A stretch of DNA of 64,000 nt from Rhodococcus rhodochrous (GTDB taxonomy: Bacteria > Actinomycetota > Actinomycetes > Mycobacteriales > Mycobacteriaceae), in contig NZ_LT906450.1 of the NCBI RefSeq assembly GCF_900187265.1, forward strand, positions 5,013,444-5,077,443, read 5' to 3'. Positions 6,225 to 15,968 of this stretch are shown here, in pieces. Made by a program: the position numbers and the translations under genes. Position 1 is the stretch's first letter. Each line of letters starts with the position of its first letter. The notes beneath the pieces are model-generated. The model did no database searches. It was not told the DNA's origin and saw nothing but the letters and a program-made list of their open reading frames with translations.

Positions 6225-8501
6225 TCAGCTCGACCGCGCCAGCACCTCTCCCACCGCGCGGTCCCGCAGCACCTCGGGGCGGGCGATACGCGCCTCGTCG
6301 GCGACGGCGCGACGGAGCAGCAAGTGGGCGGGATGTTCCCACGTGAAGCCGATTCCGCCGTGGATCTGGATGCAGCCCTCGGCGTTGGACACCGCGGACC
6401 GCAGCGCCGCCGCGGTCGCCAGGTGCACCGCCGCGGCCTCCTCGGGTTCCTGCGGCGAACGGTCGGCGGCCGCCAGCACCAGTCCCCGCGCGCCCTCGGC
6501 TGCGACGAGCATGTCGGCGCAGCGATGCGAGATCGCCTGGTACGAACCGATGGGCCGGCCGAACTGCTCGCGTTGGCCCGCCCAGTCCACCGCCATCGCC
6601 AGGGCCCGGTTCGCGACACCCACCGCGTCGGCAGCGACCAGCAGTTCCGCGACGCGGAAGGACGATTCGAGTGCGGCATCGGCGTCGACGCCCGACACGA
6701 GCACGGGCGCCGCGGCGTCCTCGAAGGAGACGATCCCGACCGTCCCGGTCGGATCGAGCGACGTCTGCACGATGACGGATGCGTCGGTCCGGTCGACGGT
6801 GAGCAGGACGTGTTCGCCCGTCGCGTCGTCCGTCGCGAGGACGACGAGCACCTCGGCGACGGGTGCACCCGCGACCCGCTCCACGCGACCGGTCAGCCTG
6901 CCGTCCCGGAGGACGGGGAGATCGGCGGTGTCCCACCCGCGATCTCCGACGGGAACGACGAACGCTGCCGGGGAACCACCGATGATGCGTCGTGCCTCTT
7001 CGTCGGCGCCGGCCGCGACAAGGACCTCCAATGCGATCGCGGTGGGGACGAGCGCGACCGGCGCGAGATGGAAGGCCACCTCCTCGACCGCCGCGCACAG
7101 CATCCGCAGCGACCTGCCGTCGCCACCGAGATGCTCGGGCGACGACAGACCCGGAAGGCCGAATTCGACGAGCGTGGAACACAATCCGGCGTCGTGTTCG
7201 CCCGCGGAGTCGACACCCTCGAGCAACGAGACGGTATCCACGCGGTCGGACAGGATGTCGCGCAGGGCCTCCCGGAGATTCGCCTCGTCCTCCGGTGGGG
7301 GTGTGAGGGGGCGGCCCGGAACCACGGCCGGTGCGCGGGTGCCCTCACCCCGGTGCGAGGGCAGACCGAGAACGTTCTCGGCGATCGTATTGCGTTGGAT
7401 CTCGGAAGTTCCGGCGCCGATGGTCGCGGCGCGGGACATGAGATATCCGTACGTCCAGCACCCCTTCTCCACCACGCCCTCCGAACGGGTGCCGAGAACG
7501 GCGGCCGATCCGGTCAAGCGCAACGCGAGGCGGTGCATGTGCTGTTCGAACTCGGCCTTCACCAACCGGTTGACCGATGCGACCCCGCCCGGATCGCGTC
7601 CTGCGAGAACGGCATCCAGCGCGCGGGCGCTGTTCGCGGCGATCTGACGCACACCGGTCTCGACGGTGGCCAGTTCCTGCCGGATCAGCGGATCGTGCGC
7701 GTGTCCCTGTCCGACGGCCAGGCGGAATACCTTGTCGACGGTCGAGCGGTAACGGAACTCGTCGGCGAGGAAGGCGGTGGCGCGCTCGTGGCCGAGTGAG
7801 GTCCGCATGATCGACCAGCCCTGTCCCTCCTCCCCCACCCGGTTCTCGACCGGCACCTCGACGTCGTCGAAGAAGACCTGAGCGAAGTGATGTCCACCTG
7901 CGGCGTCGCGTAGGGGTCGCACCTCGATGCCGGGCGAGTTCATCGGGATGAGCAGGTAGGTGATGCCCGACGTGCTCCGCCCGGGTGGCCCAGTGCGCAC
8001 GAGGGTGAAGATCCAGTCGGCATGGTCGGCCATCGTCGTCCAGATCTTGCTGCCCGTCACCCGGTAGACGTCGCCGTCGCGGACGGCGCGTGTGGACAGC
8101 GACGCGAGATCGCTGCCGGCACCGGGTTCGGAGAATCCTTGGCACCAGAACTCTTCCGCGCGCAGCAGCGGCTCGAGGAAACGCTTCTTCTGTTCGGCGG
8201 TGCCGTGAACGATGATCGTGGGCGCGACGATGAACGACAGCGGGCACGGATGCTTGGGCGCACCGGCTTCGGTGATCGCACGGTAGTAGTCGAGTTGATC
8301 CTCGAGCGAGAGTGCCATACCGCCGACCTCTTCGGGCCAACCCGGCGCCGCCAGGGAATGGTCGACGAGTTCGGACTGCCACGCGATCGCGGCCTCGAAC
8401 CGCGCGCGGGACGTCTCGGGACGGGGACGCCGTCGGAAGTCGTCGAGCAGAGCGGACAGTCGGGGACGCCAGTCGTTACGAGCGTCGGACTCGAGCGTCA
8501 C
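6225..8501 (-). CDS. Fused double acyl-CoA dehydrogenase (FadE-type)
   Basis: A 758-residue protein with two complete acyl-CoA dehydrogenase modules in tandem, about twice the usual 380-400 residues. The first module has WCQGFSEPGAGSDLASLSTRAVRDGD (flavin/substrate region) and AGTSEIQRNTIAENVLGLP. The second begins near residue 400 (EANLREALRDILSDRV) and has REQFGRPIGSYQAISHRCADM and CIQIHGGIGFTWEHPAHLLLRR. In the first module the position of the usual YEGT-type catalytic Glu is Ala (GAGTSEI), and the second lacks the GTSEIQ block. Related actinobacterial FadE pairs form alpha2beta2 enzymes with one active site per pair, and this looks like such a pair fused. The GTG at 8501 has GGAGGAAGG nine nucleotides upstream. 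It lies downstream of the enoyl-CoA hydratase in one transcription direction. Confidence 0.85.
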   Translation of the reverse strand: MTLESDARNDWRPRLSALLDDFRRRPRPETSRARFEAAIAWQSELVDHSLAAPGWPEEVGGMALSLEDQLDYYRAITEAGAPKHPCPLSFIVAPTIIVHGTAEQKKRFLEPLLRAEEFWCQGFSEPGAGSDLASLSTRAVRDGDVYRVTGSKIWTTMADHADWIFTLVRTGPPGRSTSGITYLLIPMNSPGIEVRPLRDAAGGHHFAQVFFDDVEVPVENRVGEEGQGWSIMRTSLGHERATAFLADEFRYRSTVDKVFRLAVGQGHAHDPLIRQELATVETGVRQIAANSARALDAVLAGRDPGGVASVNRLVKAEFEQHMHRLALRLTGSAAVLGTRSEGVVEKGCWTYGYLMSRAATIGAGTSEIQRNTIAENVLGLPSHRGEGTRAPAVVPGRPLTPPPEDEANLREALRDILSDRVDTVSLLEGVDSAGEHDAGLCSTLVEFGLPGLSSPEHLGGDGRSLRMLCAAVEEVAFHLAPVALVPTAIALEVLVAAGADEEARRIIGGSPAAFVVPVGDRGWDTADLPVLRDGRLTGRVERVAGAPVAEVLVVLATDDATGEHVLLTVDRTDASVIVQTSLDPTGTVGIVSFEDAAAPVLVSGVDADAALESSFRVAELLVAADAVGVANRALAMAVDWAGQREQFGRPIGSYQAISHRCADMLVAAEGARGLVLAAADRSPQEPEEAAAVHLATAAALRSAVSNAEGCIQIHGGIGFTWEHPAHLLLRRAVADEARIARPEVLRDRAVGEVLARSS
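6228..6275. repeat. 48-bp direct repeat, copy 2 (native ACAD 3' end)
   Basis: This copy is identical to 5643-5690. It starts immediately inside the stop codon (6225-6227) of the double acyl-CoA dehydrogenase and covers its last 16 sense codons, so it is the native copy. The 537 bp between the copies hold the DUF1016 fragment and non-coding DNA. The stretch 6088-6224 shows no gene. Confidence 0.85.
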
Positions 8502-8571
8502 CGTGGGCTTGCCTTCCTCCACGTCACCTCCCGGGGTGATGGTGCTGTAGATGCCGGAAACAGACTGCCGC

Positions 8572-9357
8572 TCAATCGGACTGCGATCGGCGTTTCGCGT
8601 AGCGGGCACCGATGTCCGCGCCGTCCGCGCGGTAGGTGGCCACCGCTTCGGATTCGAGGGCGAGGGCGTGCGCGAGCGACGTGCCGGCGCCTTCCTTGAG
8701 CAATCGGAGCATCCGCCGGATCGCACCGGGATGACCTCCGGCGATCCGTTGTGCGACGGCCACACTGCGGTCCAGGAGTTCGTCGTGCGGGACGACCTCG
8801 TTCGCGAGGCCGATGCGCGCGGCGGTCGCGCCGTCGATCGGCTCCCCGGAGAGGATGAACTGGATCGCGGCGGGCAGACCGATCATCCGCGGCAACACGG
8901 CACTACCGCCCCAGCCGTTGAGCAGACCGATCTGCGCGTGGGTGTCGGCGAACTCGGCGCGTTCGGACGCGATGATGAACGAACAGTTCACGGCGAGTTC
9001 GTAACCGCCCGTGTAGCAGGGGCCGTTGACCGCCGCGATGACGGGCTTCGAGATGCCACGGAGCACGTGCGTGGGGGTGGGCCCTTCGGCGGCGGGAGGC
9101 GGGCCCGACAACGCCTCGGGAAGATCCACACCCGCACAGAAGGACGTGCCCGCGCCCGTGAGGACGACGACGTTCACCTCGTCGTCGGCATCGGCGCGCC
9201 ACAGTTCCTTCTTCAGCGCCTTCCGCATGGCACGGTTGATCGCGTTGCGGCGGTCGGGACGGTTGAGGGTGAGGATCGTGACGGCACCGTCGCGCTCGAC
9301 GAGCACCGGCGCGTCGTCCTCGCGCACGTCCTCGGCGGTGTCGGCCTGTCGTGTCAT
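8572..9357 (-). CDS. Enoyl-CoA hydratase/isomerase family protein
   Basis: A 261-residue crotonase-fold protein. The oxyanion-hole motifs are GTSFCAGVDL (near residue 70) and GPCYTGGYELAVNCSFIIASE (near 112), followed by ADTHAQIGLLNGWGGSAVLPRMIG. In classical hydratases the Glu pair sits in the second block and in the PEI/PEV loop; here the loop reads HAQIGLLNGWGG, so the second Glu is not evident and the activity (hydratase, isomerase or other) is unclear. It is followed 70 bp downstream by the double acyl-CoA dehydrogenase and preceded by the NMO-like gene 10 bp upstream, giving a likely three-gene catabolic operon. Confidence 0.85.
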   Translation of the reverse strand: MTRQADTAEDVREDDAPVLVERDGAVTILTLNRPDRRNAINRAMRKALKKELWRADADDEVNVVVLTGAGTSFCAGVDLPEALSGPPPAAEGPTPTHVLRGISKPVIAAVNGPCYTGGYELAVNCSFIIASERAEFADTHAQIGLLNGWGGSAVLPRMIGLPAAIQFILSGEPIDGATAARIGLANEVVPHDELLDRSVAVAQRIAGGHPGAIRRMLRLLKEGAGTSLAHALALESEAVATYRADGADIGARYAKRRSQSD

Positions 9358-9367
9358 CGGTTTCTCC

Positions 9368-10444
<1,077 letters not shown>

Positions 10445-10534
10445 TCACCCCGCCGCGACCGGTTACCTGTGAGTACGATGAGTCCGGAACTTTCACCAAG
10501 TAGTCGAAGTGATCTCGGAGCAGGAGGCCGTCCC

Positions 10535-11356
10535 GTGACCGACGAAGTGTTGGCGACCGGATTCGACGCGCGTTCGGGAGTCGGATTCGACACTCGCGCG
10601 GGCGGTGGCCGGGCCATTCGCACCCCCAAGACCGCAGAACTCGTCGCCCGCAAGCTCCGCCGCATGATCGTCGACGGCGAGCTCAAGGACGGCGATCACC
10701 TGCCCCACGAGGCCTCGCTCATGGAGCACTTCTCGGTGAGCCGGCCGACGCTGCGCGAAGCGGTCCGCGTGCTCGAGGCCGAACGACTCGTCGAGGTGCG
10801 ACGCGGCTCGCGCTCGGGTGCGCGGATCTGCGTCCCGGGCCCCGAGGTGGTGGCGCGACCGGCGTCCCTGCTGCTCGAACTCGCCGGTGCCACCGTCGCG
10901 GACGTCTACGTCGCACGTGAGGCCGTCGAGCCCGCCGCCGCGCGACTGCTCGCGGAGAACGGCAGCGACGAGGCATTCGACGAACTCGAACGTCTGGTGG
11001 ACGAGACGATTCCGTCGTCCTTCGCCGACGGCACCTTCGGCCAGGCTGCGGCGATGTTCCATCTGCGGATGGTCCAGCTCGCCGGCAACTCGTCGCTGTC
11101 GCTCATCGCGGGCATGTTGCACGAGATCTACGAGCGGCACACCATGAACGTCACGCGCGAGAGCATGCAGCGCGACGCGGAGAGGTACGAGGACCATTAC
11201 AAGGTGTTCGTCCGCTCGCAGCGCAAGCTCATCCGGCTGTTGCGTGCCCGCGACGGCGAAGGCGCCTTCACGCACTGGCAGAAGCACATGGCCGCCGCGC
11301 GCGAACTCGTCGTCGGTGGACGCGAGGACGTCGAGGTGCGCGACATCCTCGACTGA
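10535..11356 (+). CDS. GntR/FadR-family transcriptional regulator (FCD domain)
   Basis: A 273-residue regulator with a 35-40-residue N-terminal extension, then the winged helix (AELVARKLRRMIVDGELKDG, HFSVSRPTLREAVRVLEAERL, near residues 37-105) and a helical FCD domain (YVAREAVEPAAARLLAE; FHLRMVQLAGNSSLSLIAGML; HYKVFVRSQRKLIRLL). The GTG at 10535 has AGGAGG seven nucleotides upstream, which decides the start against the earlier in-frame ATG at 10479. Its position divergent from the NMO/hydratase/dehydrogenase operon, with a palindrome between them, suggests it controls that operon in response to an acyl-type or organic acid ligand. Confidence 0.85.
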   Translation: MTDEVLATGFDARSGVGFDTRAGGGRAIRTPKTAELVARKLRRMIVDGELKDGDHLPHEASLMEHFSVSRPTLREAVRVLEAERLVEVRRGSRSGARICVPGPEVVARPASLLLELAGATVADVYVAREAVEPAAARLLAENGSDEAFDELERLVDETIPSSFADGTFGQAAAMFHLRMVQLAGNSSLSLIAGMLHEIYERHTMNVTRESMQRDAERYEDHYKVFVRSQRKLIRLLRARDGEGAFTHWQKHMAAARELVVGGREDVEVRDILD

Positions 11357-11375
11357 CCGGACCTGGTGTCGCCGT

Positions 11376-12026
11376 TCAGTTCTCGATCTGCACGGCGACG
11401 GCCCGCACCGGTGCGCCGTCGATGCCGGCGAACGGGATCGGCAACAGCGAGACGAGCGGATCCGGGAAGTCGACCGCCTCGAGGTTGCGCAGGTTCTCGC
11501 AGATGATCGCGCCCGCGTCGGCGAGCACGTGGTGCGCCGCGAGCGTCTCGTCGCCCGTGGGATCCACGCTCGGCGCGTCGATCCCGATCGTGCGGACGCC
11601 GCGGTCGAGCAACCAGCGGCAGGCTTCGACGCTCAGAGCCGGATGCTCGAAATAGCGGTCGGTGCCGAAATACTGCGACCAGCCGGTGAGGACGAGCGCG
11701 ATGTCGCCGGGACCGATCGCCGGCTCACCCCACATGTCGGGGGTGACGAGCGCACCGATGTCGACGCGGGCGCGCACGTCGAGCACCACCCCGCGCCCGA
11801 CGAAGTTCTCCGGTGGCACCGCATCGATCGCGGCGCCACCGCTGCGCACGTGCCGCGGAGCGTCGACGTGGGTGCCGGTCTGCGAACCCATATCGATGCG
11901 CATCAGGTCGAAACCGTCGGTCTCGACGGTGGCGTGCGGAGTGAAGGTCGGTGCCGGATCCCCGGGATAGACCTGGATGTCCGGGGAGACGACGTGGGTC
12001 AGGTCGACGATCCGCCGTACGCGCAT
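11376..12026 (-). CDS. Cyclase-family metal-dependent hydrolase (kynurenine formamidase-like fold)
   Basis: A 216-residue protein with the cyclase family motif: DLTHVVSPDIQVYPGDP near the start, then MGSQTGTHVDAPRHV around residues 47-61, whose His and Asp bind a divalent metal, and later GIDAPSVDP and ICENLRNLEAV. The family includes kynurenine formamidase, isatin hydrolase and polyketide cyclases; the substrate is not readable. The ATG at 12026 has AGGAG upstream. The thioesterase-like gene starts the same transcript, 19 bp upstream. The gene converges on the GntR regulator gene at its 3' end. Confidence 0.85.
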   Translation of the reverse strand: MRVRRIVDLTHVVSPDIQVYPGDPAPTFTPHATVETDGFDLMRIDMGSQTGTHVDAPRHVRSGGAAIDAVPPENFVGRGVVLDVRARVDIGALVTPDMWGEPAIGPGDIALVLTGWSQYFGTDRYFEHPALSVEACRWLLDRGVRTIGIDAPSVDPTGDETLAAHHVLADAGAIICENLRNLEAVDFPDPLVSLLPIPFAGIDGAPVRAVAVQIEN

Positions 12027-12045
12027 GACATCACTCCTGTTCGGA

Positions 12046-12852
12046 TCAGCCGAAATCGACCTGCCGTTGCGCGTTCGCGAGCGCGGTGACCACACCGGTG
12101 CCGAAGGCCCCGAGACGGTCGAACAACACCGCCGTGCCGACCGCGATACCCTCGCTGCTGATGTGGTTGTCGGCCTCGATACCGACCTCCGGTCCCTCCG
12201 GTAGGCGGGACAGCGCCAGGGTGACATCGGAATTGATGTAGCCGACACCCTTGTCCGACCAGTTGGTCACGAACGAGGTGCCCTCACCGACGGTCGCGGT
12301 GTTCACGAACGGCGACAGTTCCTCGCCGACGATGATCGGCAGCTGCCGCGACCACAGCCGCTTGCGATCGGAGTTCTGGTGCTCCGACCGCACCCGCGTC
12401 CATCCCGGGCCGTCGCTGCCGTACCAGGACGAGTACTCGAGCGGTCCGGGCTGCGTCTCCAGGGAACCGGGGGGCGGCGTCGGGGACTCGCCACGTAGCC
12501 ACACCGACCCGGGCGGCGGGGCCGACTTGCGGAGGAAGGTGAGCGTCGCGCGCGCCGACACCTCTCCGCCCTGCATCAGGTTCGCGTCTGCGACGCGGAT
12601 GCGGTTGCCGTCGCGCACCCGGGTGGTGGTGAAGGTGATCGGTTCGTTGCGGACCGGCCTGAAGAGATCGAGCGTGAACCGGGACGGGACGAAACCCTCG
12701 ACGGCATGGTGGATCTCGAGCTCGCGTGCGACCAGACCACTCACACACGGCCCGTTGAGCATCTTGTCCGACCACGGGCTGGCCGCGTACTTGGTGGGCA
12801 GGTAGACACCGTCGTCCTCGGTGAAATAACCGCGGTTCTTGCGCTCGTGCAT
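12046..12852 (-). CDS. Acyl-CoA thioesterase family protein (double hotdog)
   Basis: A 268-residue protein with the layout of TesB-like/4HBT_3 thioesterases. The N-terminal hotdog has DKMLNGPCVSGLVARELE, SRFTLDLFRPVRNEPITFTTTRVRDGNRI and an SARATLTFLRK strand; the second hotdog ends NSDVTLALSRLPEGPEVGIEADNHISSEGIAVGTAVLFDRLGAFG. The catalytic residues of TesB are not obvious, so exact thioester specificity is unknown. It precedes the cyclase-family gene by 19 bp and is divergent from the nucleoside hydrolase gene. Confidence 0.75.
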   Translation of the reverse strand: MHERKNRGYFTEDDGVYLPTKYAASPWSDKMLNGPCVSGLVARELEIHHAVEGFVPSRFTLDLFRPVRNEPITFTTTRVRDGNRIRVADANLMQGGEVSARATLTFLRKSAPPPGSVWLRGESPTPPPGSLETQPGPLEYSSWYGSDGPGWTRVRSEHQNSDRKRLWSRQLPIIVGEELSPFVNTATVGEGTSFVTNWSDKGVGYINSDVTLALSRLPEGPEVGIEADNHISSEGIAVGTAVLFDRLGAFGTGVVTALANAQRQVDFG

Positions 12853-12893
12853 TCGGGAATTCTCCCAGCACCGGCCGCGGCGCGCTCATCGGG

Positions 12894-13988
12894 ATGCCCC
12901 AAGATGGGTTCGTGCACGTACACGAACCCGATGTTCCGGCCGCCCGTACCCGCCTGATCGTCGACGTCGACACCGGCATCGACGACGCTCTCGCCCTGCT
13001 CTATCTCGTCGCGAGCCCGGAAGCCGAGATCGTCGCCGCCCTGTGCACGGCGGGGAACGTGCCGGTGGACCAGGTCACCGCCAACACGCTGTCGTGGCTC
13101 GAGGTGTGCGGCCGGCCCGATATCGAAGTGGCTGCCGGATCGCAGGTTCCGCTGGTAGCGCCGCTGATGACCACCGAGGACACCCACGGCCCGCAGGGGA
13201 TCGGGTACGCGGAACTTCCCGCTGCGTCACGGTCGCGGTCGGCGCGATCCGCCGCGCAGGCGTGGGTCGATCTCACCCGCGAGCATCCGGGAGAGCTCAC
13301 CGGGCTCGTCACCGGCCCGCTCACCAACCTCGCCCTCGCCCTGCGCATCGATCCGGAACTGCCGTCGCGGTTGCGCCGCCTCGTGATCATGGGTGGATGT
13401 TTCCACCATCCGGGTAATACGACACCGACCTCGGAATGGAACGTCGCGGTGGATCCGGAGGCCGCCAAGGTCGTGTTCGACGCGTTCTCGATCGCGCCTC
13501 CGGACCGGCGCCCGATCGTGTGCCCGCTCGACGTCACGGAGTCGATCGAGATGCATCCCGAGCATGTCGCGCGGATCGGGGACGTCGTCGGTGTGCCCCG
13601 CTCCGGGGAGCTCTCCCCCGACGCTCCGCGCGGTACGCGGTCGACGGCCGACGTCCCTCTCGTCCGCCACATCTCCGACGCCCTGCGGTTCTACATGGAA
13701 TTCCACCGTGATCAGGGCCTGGGATTCCTCGCACACGTACACGACCCGTTCGCCGCGGCGGTCGCGCTGGGCTCGGTTCCCTACACCTCCCGGCCCGCGA
13801 CGGTCGACGTCGAGCTCGACGGACGGCTCACCCGGGGCACGACGGTCGCCGATCTGTCCGGCATCTGGCAGAGGACGCCGAACGCGGATATCGTGGCGGG
13901 CACCCGTCCGGCCGAGTTCTTCGATCATTTCGTCGAAAGGGTGGGATCGTACATTCGCGACTTGAACCTACCCCCGAGTAAGAACTAG
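12894..13988 (+). CDS. Inosine/uridine-preferring nucleoside hydrolase family protein
   Basis: A 364-residue protein with the nucleoside hydrolase Ca-binding motif DVDTGIDDALALL near residue 24, the TAGN loop and VTGPLTNLALAL, and the late HDPFAAAV block (His/Asp of the active site). It hydrolyses N-glycosidic bonds of ribonucleosides for salvage; the base preference is not evident. The ATG at 12894 has no good ribosome site; a GTG at 12912 is an alternative, and a leaderless transcript is possible. It is upstream of lsr2 by 37 bp in the same direction, probably without functional connection. Confidence 0.88.
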   Translation: MPQDGFVHVHEPDVPAARTRLIVDVDTGIDDALALLYLVASPEAEIVAALCTAGNVPVDQVTANTLSWLEVCGRPDIEVAAGSQVPLVAPLMTTEDTHGPQGIGYAELPAASRSRSARSAAQAWVDLTREHPGELTGLVTGPLTNLALALRIDPELPSRLRRLVIMGGCFHHPGNTTPTSEWNVAVDPEAAKVVFDAFSIAPPDRRPIVCPLDVTESIEMHPEHVARIGDVVGVPRSGELSPDAPRGTRSTADVPLVRHISDALRFYMEFHRDQGLGFLAHVHDPFAAAVALGSVPYTSRPATVDVELDGRLTRGTTVADLSGIWQRTPNADIVAGTRPAEFFDHFVERVGSYIRDLNLPPSKN

Positions 13989-14025
13989 CGTCGACAGCGC
14001 ACAGTTCGGGGACAAGGAGATAAAC

Positions 14026-14424
14026 GTGGCACAGAAAGTGCGCGTCCAATATTTCGACGATATCGACGGCCAACCGATCATGGACGGCCTGGCGCAGTCG
14101 TTCCGCATCACGGTCGACGGCGACGAGTACGAGATCGATCTGCGACCGGCGAACGCAGACAAGTTCCTGGCGGTACTCCGCCCGTGGCTTCACGAGAAGG
14201 CACCTGCGAAGCCCGCAACGACCACCCGCACCATCACGCCGAAGAAGACTTCAGCAAAGGCCCGCACGCGGACGGCGGGAACCCACAAGGCGATTCCGCC
14301 CACTCGATCGCCGGAGCAGCTGGCCGCGATCCGGCACTGGGCCCGCAACAAGGGTTACGACGTCAACTCGCGTGGCCGGATCCCGCGCCACATCCTCGAG
14401 CGGTTCGAAGCCGCTCACTCCTGA
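14026..14424 (+). CDS. lsr2: Lsr2 nucleoid-associated protein
   Basis: A 132-residue Lsr2: N-terminal dimerisation domain (MAQKVRVQYFDDIDGQPI, FRITVDGDEYEIDL), a basic Ala/Thr/Lys-rich linker, and the C-terminal DNA-binding domain IRHWARNKGYDVNSRGRIP, whose RGR inserts into the minor groove of AT-rich DNA. Lsr2 is the actinobacterial analogue of H-NS and silences horizontally acquired AT-rich DNA. The linker is somewhat longer than in mycobacterial Lsr2 (112 aa). The GTG at 14026 is preceded by AAGGAG at 14014-14019. An unusually AT-rich accessory segment that such a protein would bind lies at 33.6-34.0 kb in this window. Confidence 0.95.
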   Translation: MAQKVRVQYFDDIDGQPIMDGLAQSFRITVDGDEYEIDLRPANADKFLAVLRPWLHEKAPAKPATTTRTITPKKTSAKARTRTAGTHKAIPPTRSPEQLAAIRHWARNKGYDVNSRGRIPRHILERFEAAHS

Positions 14425-14485
14425 GCATCACCCCGCTGCCTCCCGCGGCAGGCCATGAACACCACCGACGACCGGTGCCGTCCCG

Positions 14486-15919
14486 TCACGCGACGAGATG
14501 GTGCCGGTCGTCGCGTCGGATGGTCACCGCAGCGACGATCACGCCCACGACCACACCGATGAGGGTGTCGGCGACCCGGTTCACGGCGAGCCCCGGACCC
14601 GCATGCTGCCCGAGGCCCGTGAGCAGCAATGCCATCGTCGTCACCCCGACCGAGGCGAGACCGTAGTTCCGGGTCACCGTGAGTTCGGTGACCGTCTGGA
14701 ACAGCACGGCGGCCGCGACCACCGGCCAGTAACCCAGGTCGATCGCGAGCAGTACAGCAGCGATCATCGCGCCGCCGACATTTCCGACCAGACGTTGGAT
14801 GCCGCGCTGAACGGTGTTGCGGTAGTTCAATCCCTGCAGCGCCGCCATGGCACCCATCGCAGCCCACAACGGATGGTCGAGCCCGATCAGTGCGGCGAGC
14901 GACGCGGCGAGCAACGACGCGACGAAGATCCGGGCCGCTCCGATCAGCACGAGACGGTCGAGCAGACGGCCGCATCCTTCGCGGACGAAACCGGGCGGTG
15001 TCGGCAGCACCGGCCGCCCCTCGGCATCGACGCGCGGAATTTCGATGTCGCGCCGCGCCTTCCGAAGTTCCTTCTCGAATCGGGCGAAGTCGTCGCGGCG
15101 TGCGCGGGAGGTGTCGTGCGACCCGCTGTCGAGCACCGTCTCGGCCGCGTCGAGCAGGGCGGCCAGTTCGTGGACATGGGTGTCCGGACGTCGCGGAGCG
15201 TTCAGCGCGACGGTCTCACGCGCCTTCCGGATGCTCTGTCGCGCTATGGGAACGGCTTCGGCACCGCGGATCTCGACGGCGGAGACCGCCGCGAGGGCGC
15301 GCGCCACCGCGAGACGGGCCGGCGTATGGGGATGGGAGAGCGCGGGCAGCATCGCCACGACGTATCCGAGCAGCGCACCGATTGCCGCCGCGGCGGTGAC
15401 CAGGCCCGCATCCGTCCATCCGTCGGAGAATCCGGCGGCACCGGCCGCCGCGAAGATGAGGATCACCGGGCCGGGGCCCATGAGGGAGAACGCCGTGAAC
15501 ACCCAGTACGCGACGGCCGAACCCAGCGAGAGCACGACGATCTGCACCCACAGCGGGGCACCCATCGCGCCGAGCGCAGCCCCGAAGGCGGTGTATCCGA
15601 CGATGCCGAGACCGACCCACGGAAGTCGCACCGCGAGACGCGGATACGGCTCGTATCTCAGGAAGGCGCTGGTGAGTGCGCCGAGGGCGGCGAAGCCGGC
15701 GACCTGTCCGTAGCCGAGCAGACCGCCGCCGACGAGGGCGAGCATCGTCGCGAGACCCACGCGCAGCGCCACGGCGACGGTCGGGTCGCCGCGCCGCACT
15801 TCGAGGGCGTCCTTCCATGCGCTCGCCGACAGTGGATGCGCGAGCGCTCCTCGGGTGTGACGGAGCTGGGGACGGTCGTCGAGTCGGCGGTCGAGCATCC
15901 GTCCACCATATTGCTTCAC
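14486..15919 (-). CDS. FUSC-family inner membrane protein (aromatic acid exporter-like)
   Basis: A 477-residue protein with two blocks of about five to six hydrophobic helices separated by a charged cytoplasmic stretch rich in Arg/Asp/Glu (residues about 215-320), the pattern of FUSC/YccS/AaeB-like proteins. The second block contains DHPLWAAMGAMAALQGLNYRNTVQRGIQRLVGN, the FUSC core. Members are implicated in export of aromatic acids or envelope stress. The GTG at 15919 gives the longest form; the ATG at 15898 is an alternative. A MarR regulator is encoded divergently 49 bp away, which suggests regulation by a phenolic or similar ligand. Confidence 0.8.
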   Translation of the reverse strand: MKQYGGRMLDRRLDDRPQLRHTRGALAHPLSASAWKDALEVRRGDPTVAVALRVGLATMLALVGGGLLGYGQVAGFAALGALTSAFLRYEPYPRLAVRLPWVGLGIVGYTAFGAALGAMGAPLWVQIVVLSLGSAVAYWVFTAFSLMGPGPVILIFAAAGAAGFSDGWTDAGLVTAAAAIGALLGYVVAMLPALSHPHTPARLAVARALAAVSAVEIRGAEAVPIARQSIRKARETVALNAPRRPDTHVHELAALLDAAETVLDSGSHDTSRARRDDFARFEKELRKARRDIEIPRVDAEGRPVLPTPPGFVREGCGRLLDRLVLIGAARIFVASLLAASLAALIGLDHPLWAAMGAMAALQGLNYRNTVQRGIQRLVGNVGGAMIAAVLLAIDLGYWPVVAAAVLFQTVTELTVTRNYGLASVGVTTMALLLTGLGQHAGPGLAVNRVADTLIGVVVGVIVAAVTIRRDDRHHLVA

Positions 15920-15968
15920 TGGTAAAATATCTATGAAATTGTTCGTCCTCTGCCGTTAGACTTGCCAC
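15920..15968. promoter_or_regulatory. Divergent promoter region of FUSC and marR genes
   Basis: This 49-bp gap is markedly AT-rich for the genome (TGGTAAAATATCTATGAAAT). For the plus strand, TAGACT at 15957-15962 ends six bases before the marR ATG, consistent with a -10 box and leaderless transcription. For the minus strand, TAGATA is a possible -10. MarR operators normally lie in such overlapping promoters; I cannot identify a clean palindrome. Confidence 0.4.
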
